The notes: generated by a model not told the origin, from the letters alone. Positions 13,301 through 28,300 are shown, counted from the stretch's first letter. The stretch is DNA of 64,000 bases from Tenebrio molitor (GCF_963966145.1 NC_091051.1:558001-622000); one strand, 5' to 3'. Translations and numbers: made by a program.

Positions 13301-16300
13301 ACATAATGGGGCCAGAAATCTCGATTTTTTTACTACGGTTAAAATCGATTTCTTTCGTGGAAAAGTTTCAACTGCGATCGGACCAAGTGAAATTTTTCAT
13401 TCTCGAACTCGTACCTTCGTTGCGTAATAAATTCTCTTTCATTTGGTCGACAAATAACGAAGTTGTAACATTTGATATGTCTTCGGGCGAGGGCCGCTGC
13501 GACAAATGCCTCGCTGACACTAACAGCGGAAAATGAAAAGGAAAATGGTCGTGGTATGCTGAAAATTCACGGTCATACAAATGTAGCAAAAAGATGTGAT
13601 TTTTTTAACCTCCCATAAATTACACACGCCCCGAAAGAAAACTATTTCGGAGAGACCAAATTTTCAGCACTAGAAGAAAATGTCAGATTTTATTTAAACA
13701 AGAACTTTTTTGTTTTCACTTTATGTCGTATCGTACTGTTCGAATCCAATTTGCATGTTTTGCAATTCTTCCTTGGTCATAAGCTCCCTTGGCAAATTCA
13801 ATAACCGCCGGTAATTCCGCAACACCTCCTCAACTACGTCCCTCCAGCCTCCGTCTCATCTCGTAACGGTCATGCAGCAAATTCACTTACCGACAGTTCG
13901 ATTGTTTGATCAGCTCGACGATTCGGGCAAATGTGGCTCGATCGTTTTCCAAATTTAATTTTAATTTCAAATGGAGCGTCAATGATAAACGGAAGCATCG
14001 AATTTCAATTGAAAATTAGAGTCACATTTGGGGGACAGGGGGAGCTCCTCGTCGGCCGCAAAGTGGCTGCATCGTTATCAATCTCCCGGAGCCCCGGGGG
14101 GTGGCGAGGCTCGGCAGTCAGCACAAGTTAGACCCGTATCCGTCTCCGGTTCTTCGCGCCATTACATTACACGAATAGCGCCAATAAATCCCGACGAGCA
14201 GCGTCGGCCGGTCTGATAAACATGTAAATACGGTGCTGGTGGCGGCCATTGTGAGCTCGACGTCTTCATATTTGCAGCCGGGATTAACAGATATCCTTCA
14301 AATTAAGATTCTTACCAAAAATCTCATTTCAAAAACGTACACCAAAAGACGATTTTTTTATGATCATTTTTTTAATTATGATATTTGGACATGATACTGT
14401 CGTTCCAGGATAAAAATCGTTATTATTGGTTATCGTTTAATATTTCCATAATTTTTACAACACAAACAATAGTTTAGCATTACTTTTGCACATGCACATG
14501 TCATTTGATTTACGATCATAAATTCTGAAAACACAATACATATTTCGATTCGTTATAATAATAAAACACAGCCTTTCGATGTTATTTGGCTCATTAAAGA
14601 ACAGAGAAACATTTATGTCAACAATTTTACGGGTTATTCACTTTTGACCCATCTGCTTTCGCCATTTGACAGCGTGCATGGTGCTACCAATATTTGAAAA
14701 TTTATATTGGCACCTTGAGACAAATGTCATGACAAATTTCAGTTTTGAGATGTGTAGTTTCGTTCTTTCATGATTTTTCTGCAAATGCATTCCTCAGTTT
14801 TCAATTTGTTTTTCACAAAACAGTTCTTTTCAGAACTCTTTTGATATTTATCAACTAATAGGTAATAGTATATTGTTATATAAGTGAGGAAAGGGATGCA
14901 TTGCTAAACGAGAATGACAATTGGATCACGAGCGATAGCGAGTTGATCTAATCATTCAAGTTTAGCAATGGACCTTTCCTCACGTATATAACATACTATT
15001 TTTTCCAACGTCAAGAGCTTTCGGTTTATCTTGCATAGGATTATCAATTTATTATTTTATACAAATCAACATACAAGTAAAATTTGAAAATCACGTTTCC
15101 ATGCTCACAGTAAACAATAAAATTTAATTAATGAATGTCAAGTCGTGTTTTTACCAAAACTTGAAAATCAATCAGAATTTACTAAACAAATAGTGATGGA
15201 AGTAGAAGATAGTGTTGTAAATTTACCAAATACAGAAATTAAAGAAGCAGCGAACTAGGTATCTTTGGAGTTATTACCTATAAAATCTCGAGCACGCTAC
15301 GGAAAGGAATACAATGCGTTACTGAGATGGAGACAAGTAGCAAGAAGCGCTAGTTTGGCTTCAACGTCAAGCTCTGTAACGACACGTTATTTAGAAAAAA
15401 AAAACAGGAACATTTGGAGTTTTAATTCGTGTAAAAAATTGTACATTTAATTTCTATAATACTGATAAAAAAAGTTAAGTATCTTTGTAAGTGCTAATTG
15501 TTAATAAAGAATTCTTACAAATGTATATTTGAACGTTATTTTAAAGAAAGTATGTACATACCTAAATGGGGATCAAATTTTTGTTTTACTTTCCCCACTA
15601 GTGAGGGAAGTGATTTACTTTCCTCACATGTGATGCAAACGCCTACTTTCATCTCTAAATTGAGTGATGGAAATGTCATTTTCAGACTTGACGTTGGAAA
15701 AAATATATTAAAACTCCTTAAAAACAACACTAAACAACCAGGACCAGGTTTGGATTGTCTTTCTTTCTTCCTAGATTTTGTTTCAGCAATGCCACACGTA
15801 AGGTCAACGCTCTTACACGCTAATAAGAAATTTGTTAATGTATTTTACACGGGACGAGATAATAATGGTCGGCTTCTGCCAGTGGCTGTTGTTCAAAAAT
15901 GAGTTGCGAAGCTTTTCCTTGGCATCATACGGCGGAAATTTCAAGCAAAATTAAACAAAATTATCACAAATGTAGTTACGACCTAACCTAAAAATTTGAC
16001 GTCGCTAATGGAATAAACGTACAATTTGCGTCTTGCTCTAATCGGACATGCCAAAGCGAGATGCATAGTGGGACGGACTTAATAAAATACCTACAAGAAT
16101 CCAATAGCTTGTTTTACATTATGATGAAAAGAGATAGCCATATAACAGTTGCTCTGCTTATTAATTGATCCATCGGGGTATCGGCCGTATTCACCAACGC
16201 CAGTTAACGTTAAGTGTAGGTTAAAATACTTCGTTACTTTAGTTACCTATTGTTATAACAATGTTTTTGTATATTTTAACCTACAGTTAACTTTAACTGG

Positions 16301-19300
16301 CGTTGGTGAATACGGGCCTTAAATTAAAAAATTGACTTTACTTATCACAGTGAAAGATACAGTCTGTTTTTAATCAAAGAACCACAACACCGCAATTTAC
16401 ACCTAAAATAGAGCTGACAACATTGTACACTTTTGACCTAGGGTGAAAAAACTCATCATATAGAAATTGAGGTTATAAAATAAAGTTAACAATAACTAAT
16501 AACAACTAACTTGAATGTTTAATAAATGTCTTACTTTGCGAGGCATTTTTAATAACACGTTCAAATTTTAGATGCGAGTTTGCGTACTTTCAAGGACATT
16601 AAAAATGACAGGCGTTGGCTGGTATAGCCAACAGATATCATTAAATTTCCTAAATTCAGTAAAATTTTATATTTGCAAACCTAAATCAACAGGTCGTGGT
16701 TCTTTGATTAAAAAACAAACTATAAGTCATTTGCACCACAATTGTTTTTTGATTTTTGAACAGCGTTTATGTTCTTTTTCCGTGAAAACAGGTACATATT
16801 TAAATGATTTCGCCAAACAATATGATCCGGCGCAAGTTTTTTCTCCATTGAATTTGGAAGTATAATATTGGGTGATTCAAAATGATTGTGGATAAATATG
16901 GCAACTATGTACGAAAATGTATGTGGCAACTGTGTGGGTAGGATAGAGTTGACATTCTCTGCCAGTTCATAGTCGTGCAATTTTGAAAATTGTCAAATCA
17001 ATGTGTAATTGTCACGGCCTCCTAGATATAACGATAGACTTTTAGTCTATCCGGCCGTGCGGATTCGTAGTTCAAGGCATTATTTTTGTTTTCTAGTGTG
17101 CCCTGCGGTACGGTGCATGGTTGGTTGTCTACTAGCATTTATTTTTTTAACAAACTTTTTTTTTACATTTATGCAGTACCACGGAAACTACACACTGTAA
17201 AATTTAATAAAAAAGGTACTATGGCGGCCAAAAAATGTTGGCCGTCACTTTCTTGGCATTCAAGTAAAGTGTAAATAAACCTTTAGGAATCGTAACCCCA
17301 CTTTCGATTCTTGTCATTTTGACAATCAATTTAAACTGTTTGAAGCTCAGATATTCCAAAAATCCGACATGAATAAACAAAATTAGAGCAATCGTACATA
17401 GATTACCTGAGGTAAACGTTCTGTGTAGTAGAAATGACAAAATAATTTTGAGTTTTGAAATTTACCACCCAAAAAATAACGTTCATAATCAAGACGGTAA
17501 TCATGATGACAATAAAGTAAGGATTACAAATTTTTTTTTTTGAATTGACACAATGACGGCCAAAATTTTTTGGCCGGCATAGTACTGCAACGGCTGACAA
17601 GTGTTTAATTGCATGATTTGATGGATTTGAGTATAAATAAGTATGCAACCAATATTACACATTTTTGTACTTTTAACTTCGTTTCAAAAGAGGGAGCTTA
17701 GGTGCTTCCGTTAAATGTCATTTCGAAATCACAAAGATTTTGCTGAGGCGCAAGGCCGGATAAGAGACTTGTCTCTTGTCATATCTGGGAGGCCGTGGTA
17801 ATGGTATAAAAAAAATCAAATGCACGCTTATGAAATGTCATATAAATAGAACTACGTCCACTGATAGAATGCAGTTTTTGAAACATCCTTATATAACAAA
17901 ATCCCCAAACCATAACACTGAAATATTAACAAAGTATCATACATTGTGTTGGTAATATCTTGAAACATTCGCGCCACTGATTCTCATTGGTTGTTATGAA
18001 ACCCACGCGAAAAATAAATTATATGACATTTCAAAACTGTCAGTGTTGTCAAGTGGTTTAAGCATTTAGATTTGGTTTAAAAATTATTAATTTTGATCGT
18101 ATTGGTGTTTTGATCGGTTCCGTTGCGATATTTTGTTGATTTTTTTGAACGGACTCATTAAACCGGTAAATTTTTTATTCCAGCCGTTTACAGCCTGTTT
18201 GTATTCGATCGTGAAATAAAATCTCGAGCTCTTAGGTGTTGAGTGCGACCAAATCTTGTGTATCAGAAATCGTGCTTCCGTTGGTGCTCATAATTGCATC
18301 CTGCCAACCGCGAGTTCACGTCTCAGCCGCTTTATTTGTTTCGTTTCTGGAGGATTGTGTGTGTTTACATTCGATACAGTGTCAGTGATCCCGACAAATT
18401 GTTCAGTCAACACCGGCTCGGCTCTATGGACCGTCTTCCGCCGAAAGAAGACGTATTGAACGACCGAAATAAAGCACGAAAAGCAATCCGACCGGTCCGG
18501 GACTCAGGCCGGAATTGATTCCGGTGTCGTCGGTGGGGCGGGAGGTGCAAATCCAAATGACCTAGTATATTTGTGTGAAGCATTTCGCAGGCCGTCGCCG
18601 ACCCAACTCAATATGCGCCAATGCGAAACGAATGGTCAGTCTCGGCGAGCTGAGTTCGACGTCGTCGCCGTAGTAAACAGCATCGGTTCGAATTTCCTCC
18701 CGAAACGATAAACCGATATCGAGATCTGGCGATACGACCCACGCCAACCCATTATGTACGTAAAGTATACACGATGGACGCGTGCTCCGGACTCCGGTTC
18801 GATCGTGTTAATGTGTCGGCGCGATCGTATCGCACCACCTTAACCGGAATTGATTCCGCATGTTGACCCTCCGCGAGTTAATATCGGACGGGATTCGAAC
18901 ACGGGGACTGCATCCACGATAACGGAGACTAAATCGAATTCCTCGTACCACCCCGCTAATGAATTATCATCGAGTCGGAGACAGAGGTGGACCTGCCAGA
19001 TTAAATCTTGAGATGGAGGAAATTTCGCACTCGACTTGCCGTTTCAGAGGAATTAACTCGCCAGTTCCAGATAGAAACATCAGATTTTCGCTTTTCAATT
19101 CCACGAAAAATGCTCTAGCACAGCGACGACGAGATTTGTTCTAGAATCGTCAATGGAGGATAATTTGACGGTGACCCGGCGGATCCACCGCTCTCCTATT
19201 ATTATCAATTCTTTCAGTAAAATGCCATTTTCATTTCAAATAAAATTTAAAAAAGGAAATTTCATTATCTAACCCGTCCAACAATTTTCCATCCAAGTTT

Positions 19301-22300
19301 TAGAAACCCATTCAAAATGCAATTGATACATGTCTACTCGTTTTAATAAAGCAGAAATGTTCACGTGAATTTTTCTGTTCTTCAAAACTTAACTCAAGTT
19401 TTTATTAAAGAGCATTCGCAAATAATTTTATTACACAACGTTTAGAATATTTCAAAATCAAAAATTCAGAAAGTAACGTAATGGATACATTTCGAGTCCA
19501 TTAGCCGCCTTAAGATGGTAATTTGTCAATTCAGAGTAATTTATACTGAACAGCAGACGTATTACCGACGCGACAGGTTATTCACGAGAGGGGTACTTCT
19601 GAATTTTTATTTTGCCGCAACCAACAATATCAATGGCAGTAACTACTAAATCAAATGTGTTATTTGTTTTAAATTAGTAATCAAAGTAAGTTGGATAGAG
19701 TTGTCAGAAATGTCAGATTGGCAGATAACCTGTATTTAATCAAAATTCAACAAATAAATTAACAAATTAAGTTAATGTAAAAGGTGCGGCTTGTAAACAT
19801 CCGCAGCGGCGACAGAATTCTTTCCAGGCTCTCCATAAATGAGGAGCATATCAATCTTTTCGTCGTTATTGTAAAAACAAATTTTTCGAATTGACAAAGA
19901 TTTTTTGCTTTAACGTCAATGAGATTGGACTAAGGGCCGTCGTGGATTCAGTATTAATTATTTTCAAAATTTGAAATCAAGATATTGTTGCAATGTGTAT
20001 AATGGGTTGTGGCAAAAAGAAATTCAGAAATACCCCTCTCGTGAATAACCCTGTACAGGGTTATTCACCAGAGATTTCCGATGAAAATTTCGTTGTATGC
20101 AACCCAAAATACAAGAAACCCATAGAACTTGATATTTTGTTTAATTCGAAATAAGTTAGCAATCCAAGTAACTTGGCGAATAAAATTAATCATGACACTT
20201 TCTCTTTATTGAGGTTATGAGCAAAAGTTAATATAAATGTGAAAACTGACATGACAGAAATTAAGGGTCAGCAATCGTTGATTCAAGTATTACTTTTTAT
20301 AAATTTAGGAAACTAGAAACCATTGGAAATTGTAGTTTCGGTTGCATATAACGAAATTTTCATCGGAAGTCTCTCGTGACCAACCCTGTATATCAGTATT
20401 TCTTTTGCAGTTTTCAAAGAAGGTAAAAACTTTGGTAGTCTTTTTTAAGTGTCTCACAACTTAAAAAAAATTGACAAGTATTTGTGATGAACACGAGAGA
20501 TTTTTATTTGCTCTTCTTGCTTTAAATTTGCTTCATGAAAATCAAAATGAATTGGAGAGCCGTCCTAGTCAACTTTCACATTTATATCAAGAGTTCTTTG
20601 TGTGTTGTGTTTGTGGAGTAATTCGCGTTGGGCTACCGACTGCGAACTTTGTCTTGAACATCTAAGCTTCGTTTTGGATTCTACTTGATAATAGTTTTCC
20701 ACAAAAACCTGGTTAAGTAGTGTGTGTAAACCGCAGTTTATTCGCCATTAAAACATCTGCAACCAGTTATTACTGCTCGTTATTTACACGCTACTGGCGG
20801 CAGTACAGTTTCCTGTTTATAAGATGTTATCACATCGTGAATTATGTTCAACATGTACGATATCAAAATAAATTTTGTCGGTCTGAAGTGTATTCTTTTG
20901 AAGCGACGTTAGGTAAAAACTTTGAAAAAGGTGAATTTATGTAGAGAGTTTTGTACGGAAAGCGTTTAAAAAGACAGTTATCGCGGTTTGAAACGTCCAA
21001 CAAAAATAATCTCTGCAAAAATGTTCATGAAGCGGACAAGCGTCGGCGTATAGCAGAAACACATCAAGAGATATATTGCGGCGAACGTCCATGCAGATAA
21101 GAGGTGGGAAGTCCGGTCCATCGTTGGAGATCAATGGCAAACCGGAAAGCGCTCTCATTCAACACGAATGTAAATTTTTGCCATGCTCGTCTTCGCCCCT
21201 TTCAGGTGCGATCAATCATCGACAATAACAGCTCCTGTTTTCATTACAGAAACAATGGCGCAGCATGTTCGTCCTGGGGGCCGCTTCCGTCATCCTCCTG
21301 GCCATCCGCCTCCAGTCTCGCCTGCCCCAATTTTCCACCGCCGACAACCCCACGGCCCGAGACCCCCGCCTCTTGACACGTCTGCTCACCTTCGCCTACT
21401 TGCCGGTCTTCAACCTCTGGCTGCTCCTCGACCCGGCCACTCTCAGTTTCGACTGGGGGATGGACGCCGTGCCCCGCATCACCTCGCTGGGCGACTGCCG
21501 TAACGTCATCACCGTCGGCTTCTACACCCTGCTGGGGCTTCTCGCCAAGAGGGGCCTCTCGACGCCCCGCGTCGAGCGGACATGTCGCTGTTGCCACCTG
21601 GGGCTGTCCGACGTGCACTCGGCCTCCTGCAGGACCACGAACAATAACAACACGGCTCACTCGACGTGCGTGTGTCTGTTGGGGCGGCGGAGGACGGCGG
21701 GTGGGAGCTGTGTGGTGCTGCTGTCGCTGGCGCTGCTGACTCTTCCGTTCCTGCCGGCGACCAACTTGCTCTTCTACGTGGGCTTCGTTGTGGCCGAACG
21801 GGTGCTTTATCTGCCCAGCGCGGGGCTGTGTTTGATGGTGGGACTCGGAGGGGCTGCCGTTTATCGGAAGCATAAAACGGCCTTTACGGTGGGGTTTATC
21901 GGCGTTTTGTTAACGTTCAGTGCTAAGACCGTGATGAGGAACAAAGACTGGAACAACGAAGAGGCCCTCTACAGGTCTGCCGTGCACGTCAACCCCCCCA
22001 AAGGTGAGCCTCCCTTCGACAACAAATCGACAACAAAATCCAAATTCTTTAAGCTTTTTGAGTACGATTCATAAAAAATTGTTACCCCACCTGTTTGTTT
22101 GCGAATCGCTTCGGGCACAAGCACCGATTTTTTATGTCGGCGTTAATAGCGCGTTTGAACCCCATTAAAGGGTGCTTTTTGTAAAATTGGGCCATCCGAT
22201 GCGAACGTACTCGTATGCACCACCGCACCACCCCGTATAAGGGAATGCATTCGTGCCGCATCGAAACGATAGTAACAAGAGCTAATCCAATTACTCATTT

Positions 22301-25300
22301 CTGAAGTGGGTATATCTTCTGCATTTTAACATCGCGTGCAACATTAATCTATTTACTGCTTCTGAAGGTTCGAGTTTGTTTGACTTTCTTGAAACATGAC
22401 TGCGAGATATATCATGCACGAGCTTCAATACCATCGTGCATTTGGAAGTTGGACGAGTTACGAAGTGGAATTTCTGTTTCAGCGTATGGGAATTTGGGCA
22501 GCGTGTTGAGCAGTCAGGGGCGGATGGCCGAGGCCGAATGGGCATTCCGCAAGGCGCTCCATTTCCGGCCCAACATGGCCGACGTTCACTATAATCTGTA
22601 AGTACCGAAAACAAACCCAAATGCACTCCAATCGGCGTTCATTTGATTTGGACGCACTTAATCCGAGCCAATTAGCGCCGAATTAGCGTATCGACTGATG
22701 TACTAATTGCGAAACTTGCGGATGGATCCGACTCGCTCTTTGATTCCGCAACGGCTCACACGTAAATAAAATGTCGAGCTTGGGATCGCAAATTCGCGCA
22801 GATTGTCTTTTTCAGTCAACGTTTTCTTGTAATTAACCTTCGAAAGGTCGGACGCCGTTAAATTATTTTAAGTATATTAATCGGCGACATGCGAGTCATC
22901 CGTTATCGATATTTCCGTGGGGGCTCCTCCCTTCTTCGATATAATATTTATTTTTATGAGAGTCGGTCGTGTAATTTTCGCGGGGCTCAGGAGCGGTCGG
23001 CGTAATGGATCGCCATTCAATATAGTGCAGTCGATGACTGATTGATTGAGAGTGATTTCATGTTGGAGCGCCGCACGCGAGTTTAGGAAGAGGCCGATTA
23101 CTCGAGTGGCTGGTACAAGAGTTGTCCAGATAGGGTCTTGCCACGAATTGATTTTAATGATAATAGTGCCCCAATTCCCCACAAATTAATACCTCCAATC
23201 ACCCCAAACACGACCACAAAAAAAATCTTTTTAAACTCACTAACTTCAATGACATTTCGCAAACGCAACCGCAAACGTAGATTCCTTCAAAATCTTCCAA
23301 AAAGCATTGGCCTCTTTTGAACATTCTGAAAATAATTTGACTTGATAATAATAAAATCTGGTTTACAAAACGTCATTTCTCCAATTTGGATGGTGAAAAT
23401 TTCGAAAGAATGAAAATAAATCGCTATTTATTCGATTGACACTTGGGCAAGCGCCATCTATTCACTAAATTGGGAACTATTGTTTTACTGTTTTAAAACG
23501 CAACCGAATAAGTAAGGGATTAAGTTTTTTGGTTCTCTTTTTTTTTAGGAGATTTGCTTTAGAAGAGAATTAACTCGCACTTTTTTCCATTCGTACAAAA
23601 AATGAAATAAACAGTTTCCGACGCTTTTACAAAATGACCTGATAAAATTCCTCTTGGAATTTGTTGTTGACCGGCGAGGTCGACGTCGAGAGGGCGTATT
23701 TGCAAGCGGGTCTGAAGCGGGTTTGTTTACGGGGGTGGGTCGCGTGGGGACCTCGTCCAGGTGGTCGTTAGAAGTCTTTTCGCGTTCGGGGGTAATTGAG
23801 CATGAAGCGAAGTGAAGAATGGGTCATATAATGCACGTTTCGGCCTTGTCGCTTCTTTGAAGTTTCGCAACGTTTCCCTGCGAAACTTTAATTCAAAACA
23901 GAATTATAAATCAAGCCGGTTGAAAGTTTTTCCCCGACAAATTTTCGCCTTTACACGAATGCGGTCGTGACATATTTAAGTATTTTTAATTAGGAGTCGT
24001 TGTCGTTCCCCCTGCAAGTTATTATTCGTTCCCGCGCCCGTAATGAAGGAAATTATGAAAGTTTCGCGCGGAAGGAAGCGGCAGTTATTTTTCGTGTTGC
24101 GGCCCCCGCTTGATACATGGACTTTAATTAGAACCGCGCCGGAAGAGATCCTGAAGGTGCGACTCCGTGTCGGAGGCAATTTCAATTAGGTCGGGGGAGG
24201 GGGCGCAGATTAAATACACAATCGCAATTAGGGGGATTCCGGGTGTATTCTTCCCGGAAGCGATCGCTATTCCGACCGGGTCCGATCCAGCGCCTGGACA
24301 CGTGCTCGGCCTCCCGGCTTGACGGGATTAACAGCCTATCGGCAATGACACGGCAGGATGCAAAGATCGCAGGAACGTGCACCGGAGCCTATCGATTAGA
24401 CCGACGGTGATGATCCGGCCCGAAAGCAAAAGTGAGAAGCGGCGATAACGTGCGGTATTAAAGCGCGCATTAAAGGGGTGATGACGTCGATGCGATAAAA
24501 ACACCCCGAGCCCCTAATTGCCACTTCTACAACGAAGGGATTTACACGTCCGAATTCATAAACCCCTCACCAAAAAGATTCTTTGCCGCACCGACAGGTA
24601 CTCGCCCAGAAAACAATTTTAAACCGGCACCGAAAATTCTCATTTTTGACCGTTCGTGAACCATTTAAGTCCCGTTTTCATATGCGAAGACTCGCTTGGT
24701 CTTAATACGTTTTTATTTTTTGTCGAATTAAATTTTTTCATCGCTCGTCTACCACTCACGCAAATTAGTTTAATCCATCCGGAGGTGGACGTGCTCTGAG
24801 TGGCGAAACAAAAATTGTAAGACAATTTGGAAGTTGGTGGCAACAATGGAGCTGGATGCAAAGTGAAAGTAACAAATTTTCGTCGGGACGACAACTTAAT
24901 TTAAGTTTGACAGTGCGGATGTTTAGTGAATGTAGCAAGAGCAAAGCGCGTCCTTCTGGTGGTTCCTCGAAGGGCAATTTGCGCAGTTGTGGTCCAAGTT
25001 TTAATCGAGGTTTATTGCTTGGGAAGTGTCCCATCGTCGAGGTGGAAGTGGGTCGCGAGGATGGTCAGTAATCGCGCACCCGTCCGAGGGTTGTTGTGTT
25101 TGGGATGATGCATGGCTCGGTTCTTGGTCGCGAGTTGCGCGGTGCACCCGTATTGATCCGGGGGTAGACGACGCGCTTCGGGATGAAATGACCCGGATTG
25201 GTTGATATCAAGTGAAATTCACGGCAGTTCGCGGCTCGTAAACGTAAAAATTGGCGCTTATTTTGCAGATTGTATGCGTCGATACGGGATATTTGTTAAA

Positions 25301-28300
25301 CGGGGGACGGCTCCGGGTAAACACGGCTCGGATCCGTGTACTTTCGCACGTTTTACCACCGGCAATAAAGGTGCCGGATCCGGAGTCTTGTATGTGCACG
25401 AGACAAAGGGATCCGACGAACGCGAACTGAACAACAAACACCAAACAGCGATCAGAGCTGGATCCCGGAGTCGAGAAGTTGGCGGTAATTAGCGGCGGAT
25501 CGGGTAGTGATAATGCCGGAGGAGATGGGAAACTGATGAGGCTGCGGGGATTAGAGCAGTCTGCTCCGGGCAGGATTATACAATACATTAGGACGGAATA
25601 TGAATTGAATATAATAGGAAGCAATGCCGTTATCCGAATTCGGTGTAATTATGACGGGCCGAGCCCATCTCGCAAGAACCACCATCCGACAAAAGCCTTT
25701 GTGACGATGCGGAGAATGGCTCTCGCTGGGGGTTGTTTGACTCGAGCTCGCAAACTGCCAGCTCTGGCCACACTTACCTGGTCGAAACTGTGCTCGATGG
25801 CGCGATTATTCACCCCATTGTTCCTCAAGGTTGATGAAAATCCGGGAGGGCGCGCACCCCATTATCTGGCGGGCTTACAAATCACCCCGGCATCGAGAAG
25901 TCAATATCGTTTAACTATTACAGCCGCGCCGGTAATGATTTACTCGCCTCCTCTGCTACCGCCAGACATCCAGTATCTCCTATTGATTATATATGAGCCC
26001 GTGCCGTCTCTCGGGGGCGGTAAATTCATGCCGTATATCCGAAAGGAGAGTGCGAAAAGATGATACTGACGGCGTGAAGGGTTTATTAGAAATCGCGCGG
26101 CCTCCATTGATTTACGGCCGGAATTAAAAAACCGCCCCGATCGGCGGTCGAAACAAGACCAAGCCAGTCACAAGATCTTGGCGGATTCGTTCGTTCGTAC
26201 CTTCCATCAAAATATTCGGGGGCCGATTCGATTTGCGGATTGTCGGGCCGTGCGGCTAGCTCCGCTCAAATTCAATTGAGAGAGAGACTCCGGGCGGGGG
26301 CGGCGTACATGTGTGTGACGCTGTAATGGACCCGCAGCGGGTCTAATGGGACAGAACAACCCGGATTGCTGACCCGTTATCACCAGAGCCCGGCTTAATA
26401 GGATTGAGAGCCGGTGCAGTCCCGACGTAAACTACTGCAAACTGCGATTTGCTAGCTGAGGCGAGGCCGCAAAGCGAATTTTCACATCCAAATCCTGCTT
26501 CTAATCCGACCAACGCCGACCAGATAGACTCCGTCGACGGTTTATTTCCATTAAGATTGAAGCCCGGAGGGACGGCTCGGGATCACAGCTGTTTTTCATT
26601 CATTAACATTTACAAGCCAGAAAACGATACCCAGTTTCTGACACATCTCAATAACATCAAATTTTATGTGCCCGATCCCGAAAAGGAAAACACGGAGGCA
26701 GTGGAAACGCCGATCGCATCAACATCGCCATAATAATGTAATGAGCCCTTGAGCAGCTTTTTAAGCTCCGACGCCCAATACACGTTCGAGGCTTGGGAAA
26801 TGGCCGATGGCGGATTTGGGCACGACTTCACCTATACCGATTTATGCCCCCAATAAAAACAAACGGCCGATCAAAAGAACGGACAAGAAAACACTAGCGT
26901 TTAGCTTAAAAAACTTAAATACACAAAAAGGATAAAAAAAAAATCGAGATGGCCATAATTAAAACACTTCAGTTGGCAGCACGTAAAAATGTAATTCAAA
27001 TGTCAATACAATGGTAATTGTCATTATTAATTATTGACCATTAAAATTTGTTATTACAATATGTTCACTTTAGAGCAACAACTTTTCATTGTCCAGTGTT
27101 TCTTCAGCAATGGAGAAAGGCTTCGTCCTATTCGACACCTCAAGTTTCCCCACTTTCAAGGCACTTAACCAACAACTTGCCCAGAAAATCTACAAATGCG
27201 TAAACATGTTTTTGGAAACAGGTAGTGTTCTGCTCAAAAAAGGCAGTAGACGACCGACAAAAAGATCAGCTGAAAATATTGAAGAGGGTGAAAAAAGAAT
27301 TATTGCAGAGATTAACCCAAGAAACTAACCTATCATTTGGTACAGTTCAGCTTATCCATAAAAAAGATTTGCACTTTTTTCTCTATGGTGTGTCTGTTGT
27401 GCATGAAATTACCCCTTGACAATAGAGCCTCCACAACCGAGAACAACCTCCCTGGATAATATTGATTGATCGATAATAATCGTTGAATCTTGGATCTTGG
27501 AACGATTTATAAACAAGCCGCGTGCGCGTGCTCCGGGTTCACCGTTGACGTTAAATAAAAGCGCGGGAGTTTTAAATGTCATCGTTTCATTGCACTAGCT
27601 GAGGAAATTCTTTTACAACCGACAGGTCACACAAAATTCTTTATGAAAATCAAGATTTCAACATTCTCAAAATCACTAACCTAACTTTTACGACTGATAT
27701 CAGATACTTAATTGAAATCTTAACGAATTGCCAACTGAAATTTTTGGTCAGCGCCTACTCTAATTTAAATGATGTAAATCTGAAACGCATCCCACAAGAA
27801 AATATTTTCTTCGGGTTTAATAATTGAAAAGTCCCAGTTTTTGTTCCCTTGATGGTAAGTAAAATTCTAGCCGTCGCTGCATTCCCTGCTCCGCTGTGCA
27901 TTTATCGGCCACGAAAACTCGTCGAATTCCGGGTGTCCATTTGATTTTTTCCACTCGAACATCCCCAATATCGCTTCTGGACCATCAGAAGTATCCAATA
28001 ACCGTTGCGAGCGCTCCTTCGACTGACACGAACCACAGAGCACATCGATTTTTGCCGATGAAAAAAAAAATACCGATAATTGGTAGGGGCCCGGGCCGAA
28101 GTGTCCGTTTGGCGAATGCTTTCCGGTTTTTCCCTCCAGTGGAGCGCGGCGAGACCGTTCTGCGTGGAATATTAGAAAAAGTCCGGCAACGATAGGGAAA
28201 GTGGCCTTGTATCGATAAGAGATGATAAAAGCGGGAGTTAGGTACGCCCCGCACAATATATCATCAATATTGATTATGTTAAATAGCTCATCCATTTGGT

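Larger units (their letters stand above)
12528..21249 (+). other. TMTC2 intron 2 (GC-AG)
   Basis: An 8.7-kb intron with donor GCAAGT and acceptor TTCATTACAG. It contains the elements at 14875-15703, 16183-16318, 16357-16727, 17013-17797, 19573-20053 and 20056-20388. Elsewhere (12.5-14.8, 17.8-19.5 and 20.4-21.2 kb) I see no genes. Confidence 0.75.

Noticed and set aside
15498..15902. 134-residue + strand frame
   Set aside because: It starts inside the Crypton-like element and runs across its right inverted repeat into flanking DNA, so it is not a natural protein; I see no domain.
21192..21210. Pyrimidine tract with CAG/GTGCGA just before exon 3, as a possible recursive splice site
   Set aside because: GTGCGA is a poor donor and the site is only about 45 bases from the real acceptor.
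21244..21873. 209-residue minus-strand frame over exon 3
   Set aside because: A shadow of the TMTC2 frame with Gln/Arg/Pro-rich composition and no domain.
25479..26063. 194-residue + strand frame in intron 4
   Set aside because: No domain, no splice or start context, and mixed composition; likely chance in a GC-richer stretch.
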